Shown here in pieces: positions 32,920 through 40,646 of a stretch of 64,000 bases of DNA. Source of the DNA: an uncultured Atopobiaceae bacterium (GTDB lineage Bacteria; Actinomycetota; Coriobacteriia; Coriobacteriales; Atopobiaceae); NCBI GenBank assembly GCA_947625235.1, contig CANQNP010000002.1, forward strand, positions 1 through 64,000. Reading direction: 5' to 3'. The first letter of the stretch is position 1. Each line of letters begins with the position of its first letter. The notes below the pieces were generated by a model. It did not search any database and was not told the DNA's origin. It worked only from the letters and a program-made list of their open reading frames with translations. The position numbers and the translations under genes are program-made.

Positions 32920-34226
32920 TCGTCCCACGCCTCCTTCGAGCGCATGGCGCGATGGCCGATGTCCTTCCTCAGCGCCTTGCCCTCGAAGTGGATGAGGTCG
33001 GCCGCGCGATACGCGAGCTCGCGGGCCTCCTCGAAGGTGGGCGCCTGGGCCGTGACGTTCAGCACGCGGCCGCCGGCGGTGAGGAGCTCGCCGTCTTCCG
33101 AGAGCTTCGTGCCGGCGTGGAAGATGGTCACGCCCTCCACGGCCTCGGCGTCCCCCACGCCCGTGATGGGCTTTCCCACCTCGTAGGAGCCGGGGTATCC
33201 CGCGCTCGTGAGCACGACGGAGAGCGCCCAGCCACTGTCCCAGTGGATCATCTGCGGATCGAGCGTGCCCGTGGCGCAGGCGTAGAGCACCTCCACGAAA
33301 TCGCAGTCCATGCGCGGCAGCACCACCTGCGTCTCGGGGTCGCCGAAGCGGCAGTTGAACTCGAGGACCTTCGGGCCGTCGGATGTGAGCATGAAGCCGC
33401 CGTAGAGGCAGCCCACGTAGGGGTTGCCGGAGCGCGCCATCTCGGCCACGACGCGCTCGTTCACCTCGACCATCGCCACCACGTCGGCCTCCGAGGCCAC
33501 GGGCACGGGGGAATAGACGCCCATGCCGCCCGTGTTCGGGCCGAGGTCGCCCTCGAGGGCGCGCTTGTGGTCCTGCGAGGTGGCGAGCGCCACGACCGTC
33601 TTGCCGTCCGTGAGCGAGAGGAGCGAGCACTCGGGGCCCGAGAGGCGCTCCTCCACCACGACGACGGAGCCGGCCTCGCCGAACGCGCCGTCGAAGCAGG
33701 CGCGGATGGCCTCCTCGGCCTCCTCGGCGCTCGACGCCACGACGACGCCCTTGCCGCCGCAGAGCCCGTCCGCCTTCACCACGCAGCCGCCCTCGAACTC
33801 GCGCGCGTAGGCGATGGCCTCCTCGGCGTCCGTGAAGCTCTCCCAGCGCGCGGTGGGCACGTCGGCGGCCTCCATGACCTCCTTCGCGAAGGTCTTCGAG
33901 CCCTCGAGGCGCGCGGCGGCGGCGCTCGGGCCGAAGACCGGGATGCCCTCGGCGCGGCAGGCGTCGGCCACGCCGGCCACGAGCGGAGCCTCGGGGCCCA
34001 CGACCACGAGGTCGATGTCGTTTTCCTTGGCGAAGGCGGCGACGGCCGCGCCATCCTCGATGGGGAGCGCCACGGAGGTGGCGATCCCCGCCGTGCCGCC
34101 GTTTCCCGGAGCCGCCCAAAGGCGCCCTATGCTCGGCGAAGCCGCGAGCTTGGCGAGGATCGCGTGCTCGCGCCCGCCCGAACCCAAGACGAGGACGTTC
34201 TTCGTGCTCTTCGAGGCGGTGGTCAT
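32916..34226 (-). CDS. purD: Phosphoribosylamine-glycine ligase
   Basis: This 436-residue GAR synthetase of the ATP-grasp superfamily shows NVLVLGSGGREHAILAKLA at the N-terminus, VVVGPEAPLVAGVAD, KTFAKEVMEAADVPTA, ADGLCGGKGVVVASS and LEFNCRFGDPETQVVLPRM. ATG 34226 was chosen after AAGGGGAGCC; an upstream in-frame Met at 34241 has no RBS. It lies 60 bases after degV and is separate from the main pur operon. Confidence 0.96.
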   Translation of the reverse strand: MTTASKSTKNVLVLGSGGREHAILAKLAASPSIGRLWAAPGNGGTAGIATSVALPIEDGAAVAAFAKENDIDLVVVGPEAPLVAGVADACRAEGIPVFGPSAAAARLEGSKTFAKEVMEAADVPTARWESFTDAEEAIAYAREFEGGCVVKADGLCGGKGVVVASSAEEAEEAIRACFDGAFGEAGSVVVVEERLSGPECSLLSLTDGKTVVALATSQDHKRALEGDLGPNTGGMGVYSPVPVASEADVVAMVEVNERVVAEMARSGNPYVGCLYGGFMLTSDGPKVLEFNCRFGDPETQVVLPRMDCDFVEVLYACATGTLDPQMIHWDSGWALSVVLTSAGYPGSYEVGKPITGVGDAEAVEGVTIFHAGTKLSEDGELLTAGGRVLNVTAQAPTFEEARELAYRAADLIHFEGKALRKDIGHRAMRSKEAWDE

Positions 34227-34286
34227 GGCTCCCCTTCCCAACGGGTGTGGATGTGCGAGGCGCAGCCGCGCTCGGCTGCGGATGTG

Positions 34287-35213
34287 CTAGATGACGGACT
34301 CGAAGACGAGCTTCGGGAGGTCGTCTCCGAGGTAGAGGTAGCGCTCGGGCACGTAGACGAGCCCGAAGCCGCCGAGCCCCGCGCGGTAGGCCACGACGCC
34401 CGAGGCCTCCACGGTGCCGAGCGAGCGGCCCTCCGTGAGGCGCTGGACCACCGTGTCCTTGAGCGCGAGCGCGGCGTCGGAGATGCCCACGAGGTAGCCC
34501 GCGTGCACCATGAAGCCTTCGCGCTCGCAGTCCACCGTCACGAGGTTCGCCACGAGGGCGGCGAGCTGCGCGGGATCCTTCGTGCTCGCCACCATGTTCG
34601 GCGCGCCCTCGCCGTCGAAGGCCCAGAGGCTCCAAAGCCCGAGCGGCTTGTCGAACCTCGCGCGGATGCGCTGGGTGGGGGTGAAGGTGGGCGTGAGCGA
34701 GAAGGCGTTCTTGGGGCTCGAGACCATGAGCATGGAGAGGTGCTCCGCGAGCTCTCGCGCGTGGCCGAGCGCCTCTTCGTAGGCAAGGCCCGCGATGCGC
34801 GTGCGCACGAGGTCGCAGACGACCATCCCCTCGCCCACCGACACGACTCCCGTGTCGAGGACCTCCACCTCCACGCGAAGCTCCGGGTCGAGCCCCTGCG
34901 CGGCGAGGCGCGCCGTGGTGCAGGTGTTGGTGAACGCCGAGGAGGCGCACACGCAGACGATCCTCGTGGAGCCCTCCTCCGCGAGGCGCTGGAAGCACAC
35001 GCGGAAGTCCGCCACGGAGGGCGCGAGCACGGAGATCGGCGTGCCGAGCGCGAGGAGGTTCGTCGCGTCCGCGGGGGTGAGCTCGAGGACATCGTCCAAG
35101 ACGCTTTGGTTGAAGCGCAGCTTGAAGGGCACGACCGTCACGTCGTTGGCCTCATACCACGGCAGCGTGAGGTCGGCGCAGCTATCGCAGACGATGGCGA
35201 AGGGGTGGGTCAT
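34287..35213 (-). CDS. DegV family fatty-acid-binding protein
   Basis: This 308-residue EDD/DegV-fold protein starts with FAIVCDSCADLTLPWYEANDVTVVPFKLRFN, the typical DSxxDLP...VPL opening. The central region STRIVCVCASSAFTNTCTTARLAA corresponds to the SSxLSGTYxxA fatty-acid headgroup site, here with altered residues. Members bind fatty acids for the FakA kinase, but no fakA is visible here. It is separated by 12 bases from purA upstream and 60 from purD downstream. Confidence 0.85.
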   Translation of the reverse strand: MTHPFAIVCDSCADLTLPWYEANDVTVVPFKLRFNQSVLDDVLELTPADATNLLALGTPISVLAPSVADFRVCFQRLAEEGSTRIVCVCASSAFTNTCTTARLAAQGLDPELRVEVEVLDTGVVSVGEGMVVCDLVRTRIAGLAYEEALGHARELAEHLSMLMVSSPKNAFSLTPTFTPTQRIRARFDKPLGLWSLWAFDGEGAPNMVASTKDPAQLAALVANLVTVDCEREGFMVHAGYLVGISDAALALKDTVVQRLTEGRSLGTVEASGVVAYRAGLGGFGLVYVPERYLYLGDDLPKLVFESVI

Positions 35214-35225
35214 GCCGCTCGCTTC

Positions 35226-36512
35226 TCAGCGCCAGTGGCGGTCGATGGTCTGCTCGCGCTCGGGGCCCACGGCCACGATGGACACGCGCACGCCGGCGAG
35301 CTGCTCGATGAGGTCGATGTAGTCCTTCGCCTCGCGCGGGAGGTCGAAGAACGTGCGGCAGCCGCTGATGTCGCACTTCCAGCCGGGAACCGTGAGGTAG
35401 ACCGGCTTGGCCTTGTAGAACACGGACTGGTGCTCGGGCACCGTCGTGTAGCGCACGCCGTCCGCCTCGTAGGCCACGCAGATCTTGATCTCGTCGAGGC
35501 ATCCCAAGACGTCGAGCTTCGTGATGGCGAGGTCGGTGAGGCCGTTCACGCGCGCGGCGTAGTTCACCACCACGGCGTCGTACCAGCCGCAACGGCGCTT
35601 GCGCCCCGTGGTGACGCCGTACTCGTGGCCCACCTCGCAGAGCTTCTCGCCGATCTCGTCTCCTTGCGGAAGCTCCGTCAAGAAGGGGCCGGAGCCCACG
35701 CGCGTGAGGTAGGCCTTCGCGATGCCGAGCACGCGGTCGATGGCCACGGGGCCCACCCCCGAGCCGGTGACGGCGCCGCCCGCGGTGCAGTTCGAGCTCG
35801 TGACGAAGGGGTAGGTGCCGTGGTCGATGTCGAGCATGGTGGCCTGCGCGCCCTCGAAGAGGATGGACTGGCCGGCGTCGATGGCGTCGTTCAGGAAGCG
35901 CGAGGATTCGACGATGTAGGGCGCGAGGCGCTTCGCGAAGGGGCGGTAGCGCTCGGTGATCTCGTCCACGGTGTACGTGGGGAGGCCGTAGACGAGCTCC
36001 AAGATGGGGTTCTTCTCGGCGAGGGCCGTCTCGAGCTTCTCGCGGAAGACCTTCTCGTCGAGGAGGTCCTGCACCCGAAGCCCGATGCGGGTGGCCTTGT
36101 CCGCGTAGCACGGGCCCACGCCGCGGCGCGTGGTGCCGATGAGGTTCTTGCCGAGGCGCCGCTCGTTCGCGCCGTCGAGGTCCTTGTGGTAGGGCATCAC
36201 GAGGTGCGCGTTGCCGGAGATCTTGAGGAGCTCGCAGGAGATGCCGTCGGCCTCGAGCGTGTCCATCTCGCCCACGAGGATCTCGGGGTCCACGATGCAG
36301 CCGTTGCCGATGACGGGCACGACGCCGGGGTACATCACGCCGGAGGGCACCTGGTGGAGCCCGAACTTCTGGTCGCCCACGATCACGGTGTGGCCGGCGT
36401 TCGCGCCGCCCTGATAGCGGCACACGACGTCGAAATCGCCGGAAATGAGGTCGGTGACCTTGCCTTTTCCCTCGTCGCCCCACTGGGTGCCCACGAGCAC
36501 GGTCACGCCCAT
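35226..36512 (-). CDS. purA: Adenylosuccinate synthetase
   Basis: This 428-residue enzyme catalyses GTP-dependent formation of adenylosuccinate from IMP. The glycine-rich GTP loop VLVGTQWGDEGKGKVTDLIS and RYQGGANAGHTVI are at the N-terminus, the central GTTRRGVGPCYADKATRIGLRVQDL runs in parts, and FEGAQATMLDIDHGTYPFVTSSN follows. ATG 36512 follows GAGGAGAGAGCC. An upstream in-frame ATG at 36530 would place the RBS inside the gene. It heads purA-degV-purD-NUDIX-ABC-membrane protein. Confidence 0.97.
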   Translation of the reverse strand: MGVTVLVGTQWGDEGKGKVTDLISGDFDVVCRYQGGANAGHTVIVGDQKFGLHQVPSGVMYPGVVPVIGNGCIVDPEILVGEMDTLEADGISCELLKISGNAHLVMPYHKDLDGANERRLGKNLIGTTRRGVGPCYADKATRIGLRVQDLLDEKVFREKLETALAEKNPILELVYGLPTYTVDEITERYRPFAKRLAPYIVESSRFLNDAIDAGQSILFEGAQATMLDIDHGTYPFVTSSNCTAGGAVTGSGVGPVAIDRVLGIAKAYLTRVGSGPFLTELPQGDEIGEKLCEVGHEYGVTTGRKRRCGWYDAVVVNYAARVNGLTDLAITKLDVLGCLDEIKICVAYEADGVRYTTVPEHQSVFYKAKPVYLTVPGWKCDISGCRTFFDLPREAKDYIDLIEQLAGVRVSIVAVGPEREQTIDRHWR

Positions 36513-36583
36513 GGCTCTCTCCTCGCTCATGTTGGCCTGCGTGTGTCGCGGGACCGCGCCGCCCAGCGCCGCCCGCGGCGTCA

Positions 36584-36589
36584 AGTATA
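36584..36589 (-). promoter_or_regulatory. Candidate -10 of purA
   Basis: TATACT on the minus strand lies about 70 bases upstream of purA. The -35 region is GC-rich and not convincing. It stands just downstream of a GC-rich hairpin that probably ends the dnaB transcript. Confidence 0.4.
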
Positions 36590-36599
36590 GAAGAGCCGC

Positions 36600-36630
36600 T
36601 GCGGCGGGGCGCGATGCCCCGCGCGCCGCA
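36600..36630 (-). terminator. GC-rich hairpin after dnaB
   Basis: An inverted repeat of GCGGCGGGGC against GCCCCGCGCGCCGC (centre about 36614) lies about 50 bases downstream of the dnaB stop, followed on the minus strand by CTCTTCT. It is terminator-like, but the U-tract is poor. Confidence 0.4.
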
Positions 36631-36679
36631 ACACCTCCTTCATCAATCGACCCGAATCCCGCCGGAAGCGCGAGGCCGG

Positions 36680-38119
36680 CTACTCGTCGTGGCGGTGGTC
36701 GATCTCGAAGAACTTCGTGATGCGGTCGAGGAAGCCCATCGTGATGATGTTCGTGGGGCCGGAGCGGTTCTTCGCGACGATGAAGTCCGTCATGTTCTTG
36801 TCCGGGCGATCCGGGCGCTCCGCCTCCTCGGGGGAGTTCGACTTGTCCATGAGGATGACGACGTCGGCGTCCTGCTCGATGGCGCCGCTCTCGCGGAGGT
36901 CGTAGAGCTGGGGGCGGCGGGGCGTGGCGTTTGCGGATTGGCGGTTCAGCTGCGAGAGCGCGATCACGGGGACGTCGAGGTCCTTCGCCATGATCTTCAG
37001 CCCGCGGCTCATCTCGGCCACCTCGTTCGCGCGATTGTCCGAATAGCGCTTGCCGGAGGAGAGGAGCTGCAGGTAGTCCACGATCACGAGCCCGCGATCC
37101 TTGCCGTGGAAGTGCCGGCGCGCCTTCGCGCGGATCTCCGTGACGGTGGTGCCGGGGGTGTCGTCGATGGCGATGTCGAGGCGCGAGAGGTGCTGGCTCG
37201 CGGAGGTGATGACCGGCCACTCCGAGGTGGAGATCTGCCCCTTCGCGATGGACGAGTGGCTCACGTTCGAGGCGCTCGAGAGGAGGCGCTGGGCGATCTC
37301 GAGCGAGCTCATCTCCAGGGAGAAGATGAGCACCGAGGCCTGCGCGTCCGGCTTGTCGGGGTTCGCGGCCTCCACGGCGAGGTTGAGCGCGAAGGACGTC
37401 TTGCCCACGGCGGGGCGCGCGCCCACGACGATGAGCTGGCCGCCGCGGAGCCCCATGAGGGTCTCGTCGAGGCGCTCGTAGCCGGTGGTGATGCCGAGGA
37501 GCTGGCCGCCGGCCTCCCTGCGGAACTGGATCTCGTTATAGAGCGCGACCATGGCGTCGCCCACGGAGATGGTGGCGTTGCCCACGTCGCCCTCCGTGGC
37601 CTTGAAGAGGAGCTCCTCGGCCGCGTCCACGACCTCCTTGGGGTCCTCCGGCGCGTCCGCCGCGAGGGCCGTGATGTTCGCCGCCGCCACCATCATCGAG
37701 CGCAGGAGGCTGTCGCGCTTCACGAGCTCGGCGTGGTGCCTCCACGACACGAGCGAGAAGAGCTGGTTCGCAAGGTCGTTCACGTACGAGGCGCCCCCGG
37801 CGCGCTCGAGCGTGCCCTGGCTGCGGAGGTGGCTCACGATGGAGATGGGGTCCGTGGGGTAGCCCTTGCCGGAAAGCGTCTCAAGGGCCTCGAAGACGAT
37901 GCGGTTCCGCTCGAGGTAGAAGTCCTCCTTCTTGAGGTCGATCATGCAGTCGTGCAGGACGTCCTCGGAGGTGATCATGGCGGCGAGCACCGAGCTCTCC
38001 GCCGTGGCGTCGTGGGGCAGGATGAGATCCGGCGCCTGGCCGCTGTTCAGCACGAGGCCCCGGCGCGCGGCGCTCGAGGGCACCTCCGAGAAACGTGGCT
38101 TTTCGGCAAATTCGGGCAT
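36680..38119 (-). CDS. dnaB: Replicative DNA helicase
   Basis: This 479-residue hexameric RecA-fold helicase unwinds DNA ahead of the replisome. The N-terminal domain (about residues 30-130) opens with LPHDATAESSVLAAMI. The helicase domain has GGQLIVVGARPAVGKTSFALN (Walker A), VLIFSLEMSSLEIAQRLL, LVIVDYLQLLSSG (Walker B) and VPVIALSQLNRQ. There is no intein. ATG 38119 follows GGAGCGAGC. A 474-base gap separates it from rplI, so it is probably transcribed independently. Confidence 0.96.
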   Translation of the reverse strand: MPEFAEKPRFSEVPSSAARRGLVLNSGQAPDLILPHDATAESSVLAAMITSEDVLHDCMIDLKKEDFYLERNRIVFEALETLSGKGYPTDPISIVSHLRSQGTLERAGGASYVNDLANQLFSLVSWRHHAELVKRDSLLRSMMVAAANITALAADAPEDPKEVVDAAEELLFKATEGDVGNATISVGDAMVALYNEIQFRREAGGQLLGITTGYERLDETLMGLRGGQLIVVGARPAVGKTSFALNLAVEAANPDKPDAQASVLIFSLEMSSLEIAQRLLSSASNVSHSSIAKGQISTSEWPVITSASQHLSRLDIAIDDTPGTTVTEIRAKARRHFHGKDRGLVIVDYLQLLSSGKRYSDNRANEVAEMSRGLKIMAKDLDVPVIALSQLNRQSANATPRRPQLYDLRESGAIEQDADVVILMDKSNSPEEAERPDRPDKNMTDFIVAKNRSGPTNIITMGFLDRITKFFEIDHRHDE

Positions 38120-38593
38120 GCTCGCTCCGCTCGATCCATCGTTTACGAAGGATGGTAGACCCGAAACTTCACGGCAATTCACGGCCTTTTCGGCCCCATG
38201 CGCCTCTCGACTCCACGATGTGCAAAGTCCCTTCGCCCTTTCTCGCGAAACGGGGCTTTTCGACGTTTTCTACAAATTTCGGGGATTTTCGGCCTTTGGT
38301 TTTGAACTTGCTTCACGAAAAATTCATAGAACTAAAAACACGTCCATCTACATGGGCTTACGCCACGCGCCCTGATTCTCGATATGAAGAAACCGCAGGT
38401 AGAAGGGTGTATCCACGAAAAGTCGATGGACGCGAGGGGCCGCTCGTCGCGCTTGACGAGCGGCCCCTCGTTGTGCTTTCGCAGGTATTTAGGCGAATCG
38501 CGGGCGATCGCGGGTGATTTGGCATGTCGAAAGTGCCCCTGGAAGCGGCGCCCCGGAATCGGTCGCGGATGCCGGGGCGGGATGCGCGACGCC
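38120..38593. other. Non-coding gap between rplI and dnaB
   Basis: This 474-base region carries no credible gene. Its middle (about 38160-38400) is clearly AT-richer than the surroundings and contains at least four copies of TTTTCG on the plus strand (38100, 38187, 38257 and 38286) plus CGAAAA copies nearby. No sure promoter for dnaB was found; TATGAA at about 38331 (minus) is a weak -10 candidate. Only one poor DnaA-box-like sequence (TATCCACGA) is present, so it does not look like an origin. Confidence 0.6.
38434..38469 (-). terminator. Strong hairpin downstream of rplI
   Basis: An almost perfect inverted repeat GAGGGGCCGCTCGTC/GACGAGCGGCCCCTC with a 6-base loop lies about 130 bases downstream of the rplI stop. 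It probably ends the rpsF-ssb-rpsR-rplI transcript, although there is no clear U-run on the minus strand. Confidence 0.55.
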
Positions 38594-39175
38594 CTAGGCC
38601 CGGGCGGCCTCCGCCTCGGCAACCTCGAGATCGCGCGCGTCCTCGGCGAGCACCGCGCCCGCGAGGTCGGCCTCGGTGGCGAGCGCCTCGTCGGCCTCCT
38701 CGGCCTCGTCAGCCGCGGGAAGGTCCTCGGGCTTGCCCACCTGCACGTTCAGCGAGGCGAAGATGTCGCGGTAGAGGTTCACGTCCACCACGTGCAGGCC
38801 GGCCTGCTTGATGGGCGCCTTGAGCTCCACGCGACGGCGATCGATCGTCACCTTGAGCTGGCTCGCGATGGCGTCCGCGATCATGGTGGAGGTCACGGAG
38901 CCGTAGAGCTGGCCCTCCTCGCCCACGCGCACGTCCTCGATGCGGATGAGCTTGCCCTCGAGGATCTCGCGCACGGCCTCGGCGTCCTCCACGCGGCGAA
39001 TCTCGCGCTTTTGGATGTTGTGGCGGCGCTCCTCGAGCTGCTTCAAATTGCCCTTGGTGGCGGGCTGCGCGATGCCCTGGCGGAAGAGGTAGTTCTCGGC
39101 GTAGCCCTGGGCCACGTCGATCACGTCGCCCTCGCCGCCCTTCCCGCGGAGCTCGGTCAACAGGATTACGTTCAT
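38594..39175 (-). CDS. rplI: 50S ribosomal protein L9
   Basis: This 193-residue L9 opens with MNVILLTELRGKGGEGDVIDV and YAENYLFRQGIAQPAT, and has the C-terminal domain around LYGSVTSTMIADAI and GLHVVDVNLYRDIFASLNVQV. Standard L9 is about 150 residues; this one adds about 40 acidic and Ala-rich residues. It lies 15 bases after rpsR in the rpsF-ssb-rpsR-rplI operon. Confidence 0.95.
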   Translation of the reverse strand: MNVILLTELRGKGGEGDVIDVAQGYAENYLFRQGIAQPATKGNLKQLEERRHNIQKREIRRVEDAEAVREILEGKLIRIEDVRVGEEGQLYGSVTSTMIADAIASQLKVTIDRRRVELKAPIKQAGLHVVDVNLYRDIFASLNVQVGKPEDLPAADEAEEADEALATEADLAGAVLAEDARDLEVAEAEAARA

Positions 39176-39190
39176 GTTCGGCTCCTTCGG

Positions 39191-39478
39191 TTAGTCGCGC
39201 CTCCGGGCGCCACGATTGGTGACCACGGGCACGGCGTAGGGCATGAGCGCCATCGTGCGCGCGCGCTTGATGGCGTTTTGGATCATGTTCTGGTGCTGGC
39301 GGCACGCGCCGGTCACGCGACGCGGCTTGATCTTGCCGCGATCCGTGACGTACTTGCGCAGGAGTTGCGTGTCCTTGTAATCGATTTCCTTCACGCCGTC
39401 GCGGCAAAACTGGCACACCTTGCGGCGCGGTTGCCTCTGGTAGTCACCAGAGGTCTTCGAACGAACTTTACGTGGCAT
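39191..39478 (-). CDS. rpsR: 30S ribosomal protein S18
   Basis: This 95-residue S18 retains CQFCRDGVKEIDYKDTQLLRKYV and KIKPRRVTGACRQHQ. Three cysteines (CQFC and GAC) suggest the zinc-binding form of the protein. It lies 9 bases after ssb and forms a heterodimer with S6 in the platform of the small subunit. Confidence 0.96.
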   Translation of the reverse strand: MPRKVRSKTSGDYQRQPRRKVCQFCRDGVKEIDYKDTQLLRKYVTDRGKIKPRRVTGACRQHQNMIQNAIKRARTMALMPYAVPVVTNRGARRRD

Positions 39479-39487
39479 GCTGCTTCC

Positions 39488-40078
39488 TTAGAAGGGGATG
39501 TCCTCGTCGTAGACCGCTCCCTCGGGCGGCAGGGGCGCCGCCGGGGAAGAGCCTGCCGACATTCCGTCGTCGATGCCATCGCCTTGGGGCGCCGGCACCG
39601 AATAGCTGGGCGCTTGGCCGTAGCCGCCGGAATTCTCGTTTCCGTAGCCGCGGTTCTGCGCGCCGTAGCCCTGACCACCCTGGTAGCCCTGGTTGGGCTG
39701 GTAGCCCTGGCCGCCTTGGTAGCCGCCTCGACCCTGGCCGCCGTCGTTTCGGCGCGAGATGAAGTCGAGGTCGTCCACGACCACCTCGATCTTCGAGCGG
39801 CGCTGGCCCTCTTGGGACTCCCAGGTGCTGTAGCGGAGCTTGCCCTCGATGGCCACCTTCGTGCCCTTCGAGAGGAAGCGCGAGAGCGAATCGGCGCGCT
39901 GGCCGAAGAGCACGCAGTCGATGAAGTTCGGGAAGTCCTCCCACTCACCGGTCTGCTGGTTGCGGCGGCGATCGTTCACGGCCACCCCGAAGTTCATCAC
40001 GCGGGTGCCGTTCGTGGTCATGCGAAGCTGGGGATCACGGGTGAGGTTGCCGGTGATCAGGACGCGGTTGATGCTCAT
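39488..40078 (-). CDS. ssb: Single-stranded DNA-binding protein
   Basis: This 196-residue SSB has an OB-fold in residues 1-110 (MSINRVLITGNLTRDPQLRM, FGVAVNDRRRN, FIDCVLFGQRADSL) and a Gly/Gln/Tyr-rich flexible linker with repeated GYQ/GGQGY units. The acidic tip YDEDIPF recruits partner proteins. The location between rpsF and rpsR is the standard bacterial arrangement. ATG 40078 follows AGAGAGGTGTACGC. Confidence 0.96.
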   Translation of the reverse strand: MSINRVLITGNLTRDPQLRMTTNGTRVMNFGVAVNDRRRNQQTGEWEDFPNFIDCVLFGQRADSLSRFLSKGTKVAIEGKLRYSTWESQEGQRRSKIEVVVDDLDFISRRNDGGQGRGGYQGGQGYQPNQGYQGGQGYGAQNRGYGNENSGGYGQAPSYSVPAPQGDGIDDGMSAGSSPAAPLPPEGAVYDEDIPF

Positions 40079-40128
40079 GCGTACACCTCTCTTTCGCAAG
40101 GCGACGGGCCTTGCGGGCAGTCACTCGA

Positions 40129-40416
40129 CTACGCTGCCTGTCGAGTGATCATGGACCGCTTGACCGCATCCGTGATGCGCAGGATGCGCTCAAGCTCTTC
40201 GATCTGGTCCGGTTCCGCCTGGAACTTGATGAGGGTGTAGTCGCCTTCCTGGAGATGGTCGATCTCATAGGCGAGCTTACGCCGGCCCCACTCGTCCACG
40301 TCCTCCACCTTGCCGCCCACACCGGTGATGGCGGCGTCGATGCGCGCCATGGTGGCGGCGCGAGTCTCGTCTGTGAGGGTGGGATCGAGGATGAACAGCA
40401 GTTCATAAGCCTTCAC
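40129..40416 (-). CDS. rpsF: 30S ribosomal protein S6
   Basis: This 95-residue S6 starts (M)KAYELLFILDPTLTDE. I choose GTG 40416 because GGAGG lies 8 bases upstream. An earlier in-frame GTG at 40425 is part of that ribosome binding site (GGAGGTG). VEDVDEWGRRKLAYEIDHL and the C-terminal ERILRITDAVKRSMI are typical. It is the first gene of rpsF-ssb-rpsR-rplI. Confidence 0.95.
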   Translation of the reverse strand: MKAYELLFILDPTLTDETRAATMARIDAAITGVGGKVEDVDEWGRRKLAYEIDHLQEGDYTLIKFQAEPDQIEELERILRITDAVKRSMITRQAA

Positions 40417-40487
40417 AACGTTCACCTCCTCTGGGCTTAGCGGCCCCGGGACAGAAGGAGTGCCCGAGGCAGAAGGTCAAGACGGCC

Positions 40488-40496
40488 ATCCTAGCA
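40488..40496 (-). promoter_or_regulatory. Candidate extended -10 of rpsF operon
   Basis: TGC followed by TAGGAT on the minus strand gives an extended -10 about 70 bases before rpsF. The leader between it and the start is C/G-rich and could hold the S6:S18 autoregulatory element, but I could not fold a confident match. A GC-rich inverted repeat (GGGGCCG/CGGCCCC, about 40591-40629) lies behind the upstream gene. Confidence 0.4.
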
Positions 40497-40646
40497 CAAG
40501 GATCGCGCCCCCTTCGTCCATCAGCGGAAATCCGTTCGATGGAAGCGTAGGGGGCGCACCTTGCAAGAATCACCATGCGAGCCAGCCGGGGGCTGGCAGG
40601 GGGCCGACCACCATCCAACAAGCCGGCCCCGGAGCGGCGCGTTGCG

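Noticed and set aside
38400-38420. DnaA-box-like TATCCACGA in the gap before dnaB
   Set aside because: There is only one degenerate match and no cluster, no dnaA or dnaN nearby, so there is no support for an origin of replication.
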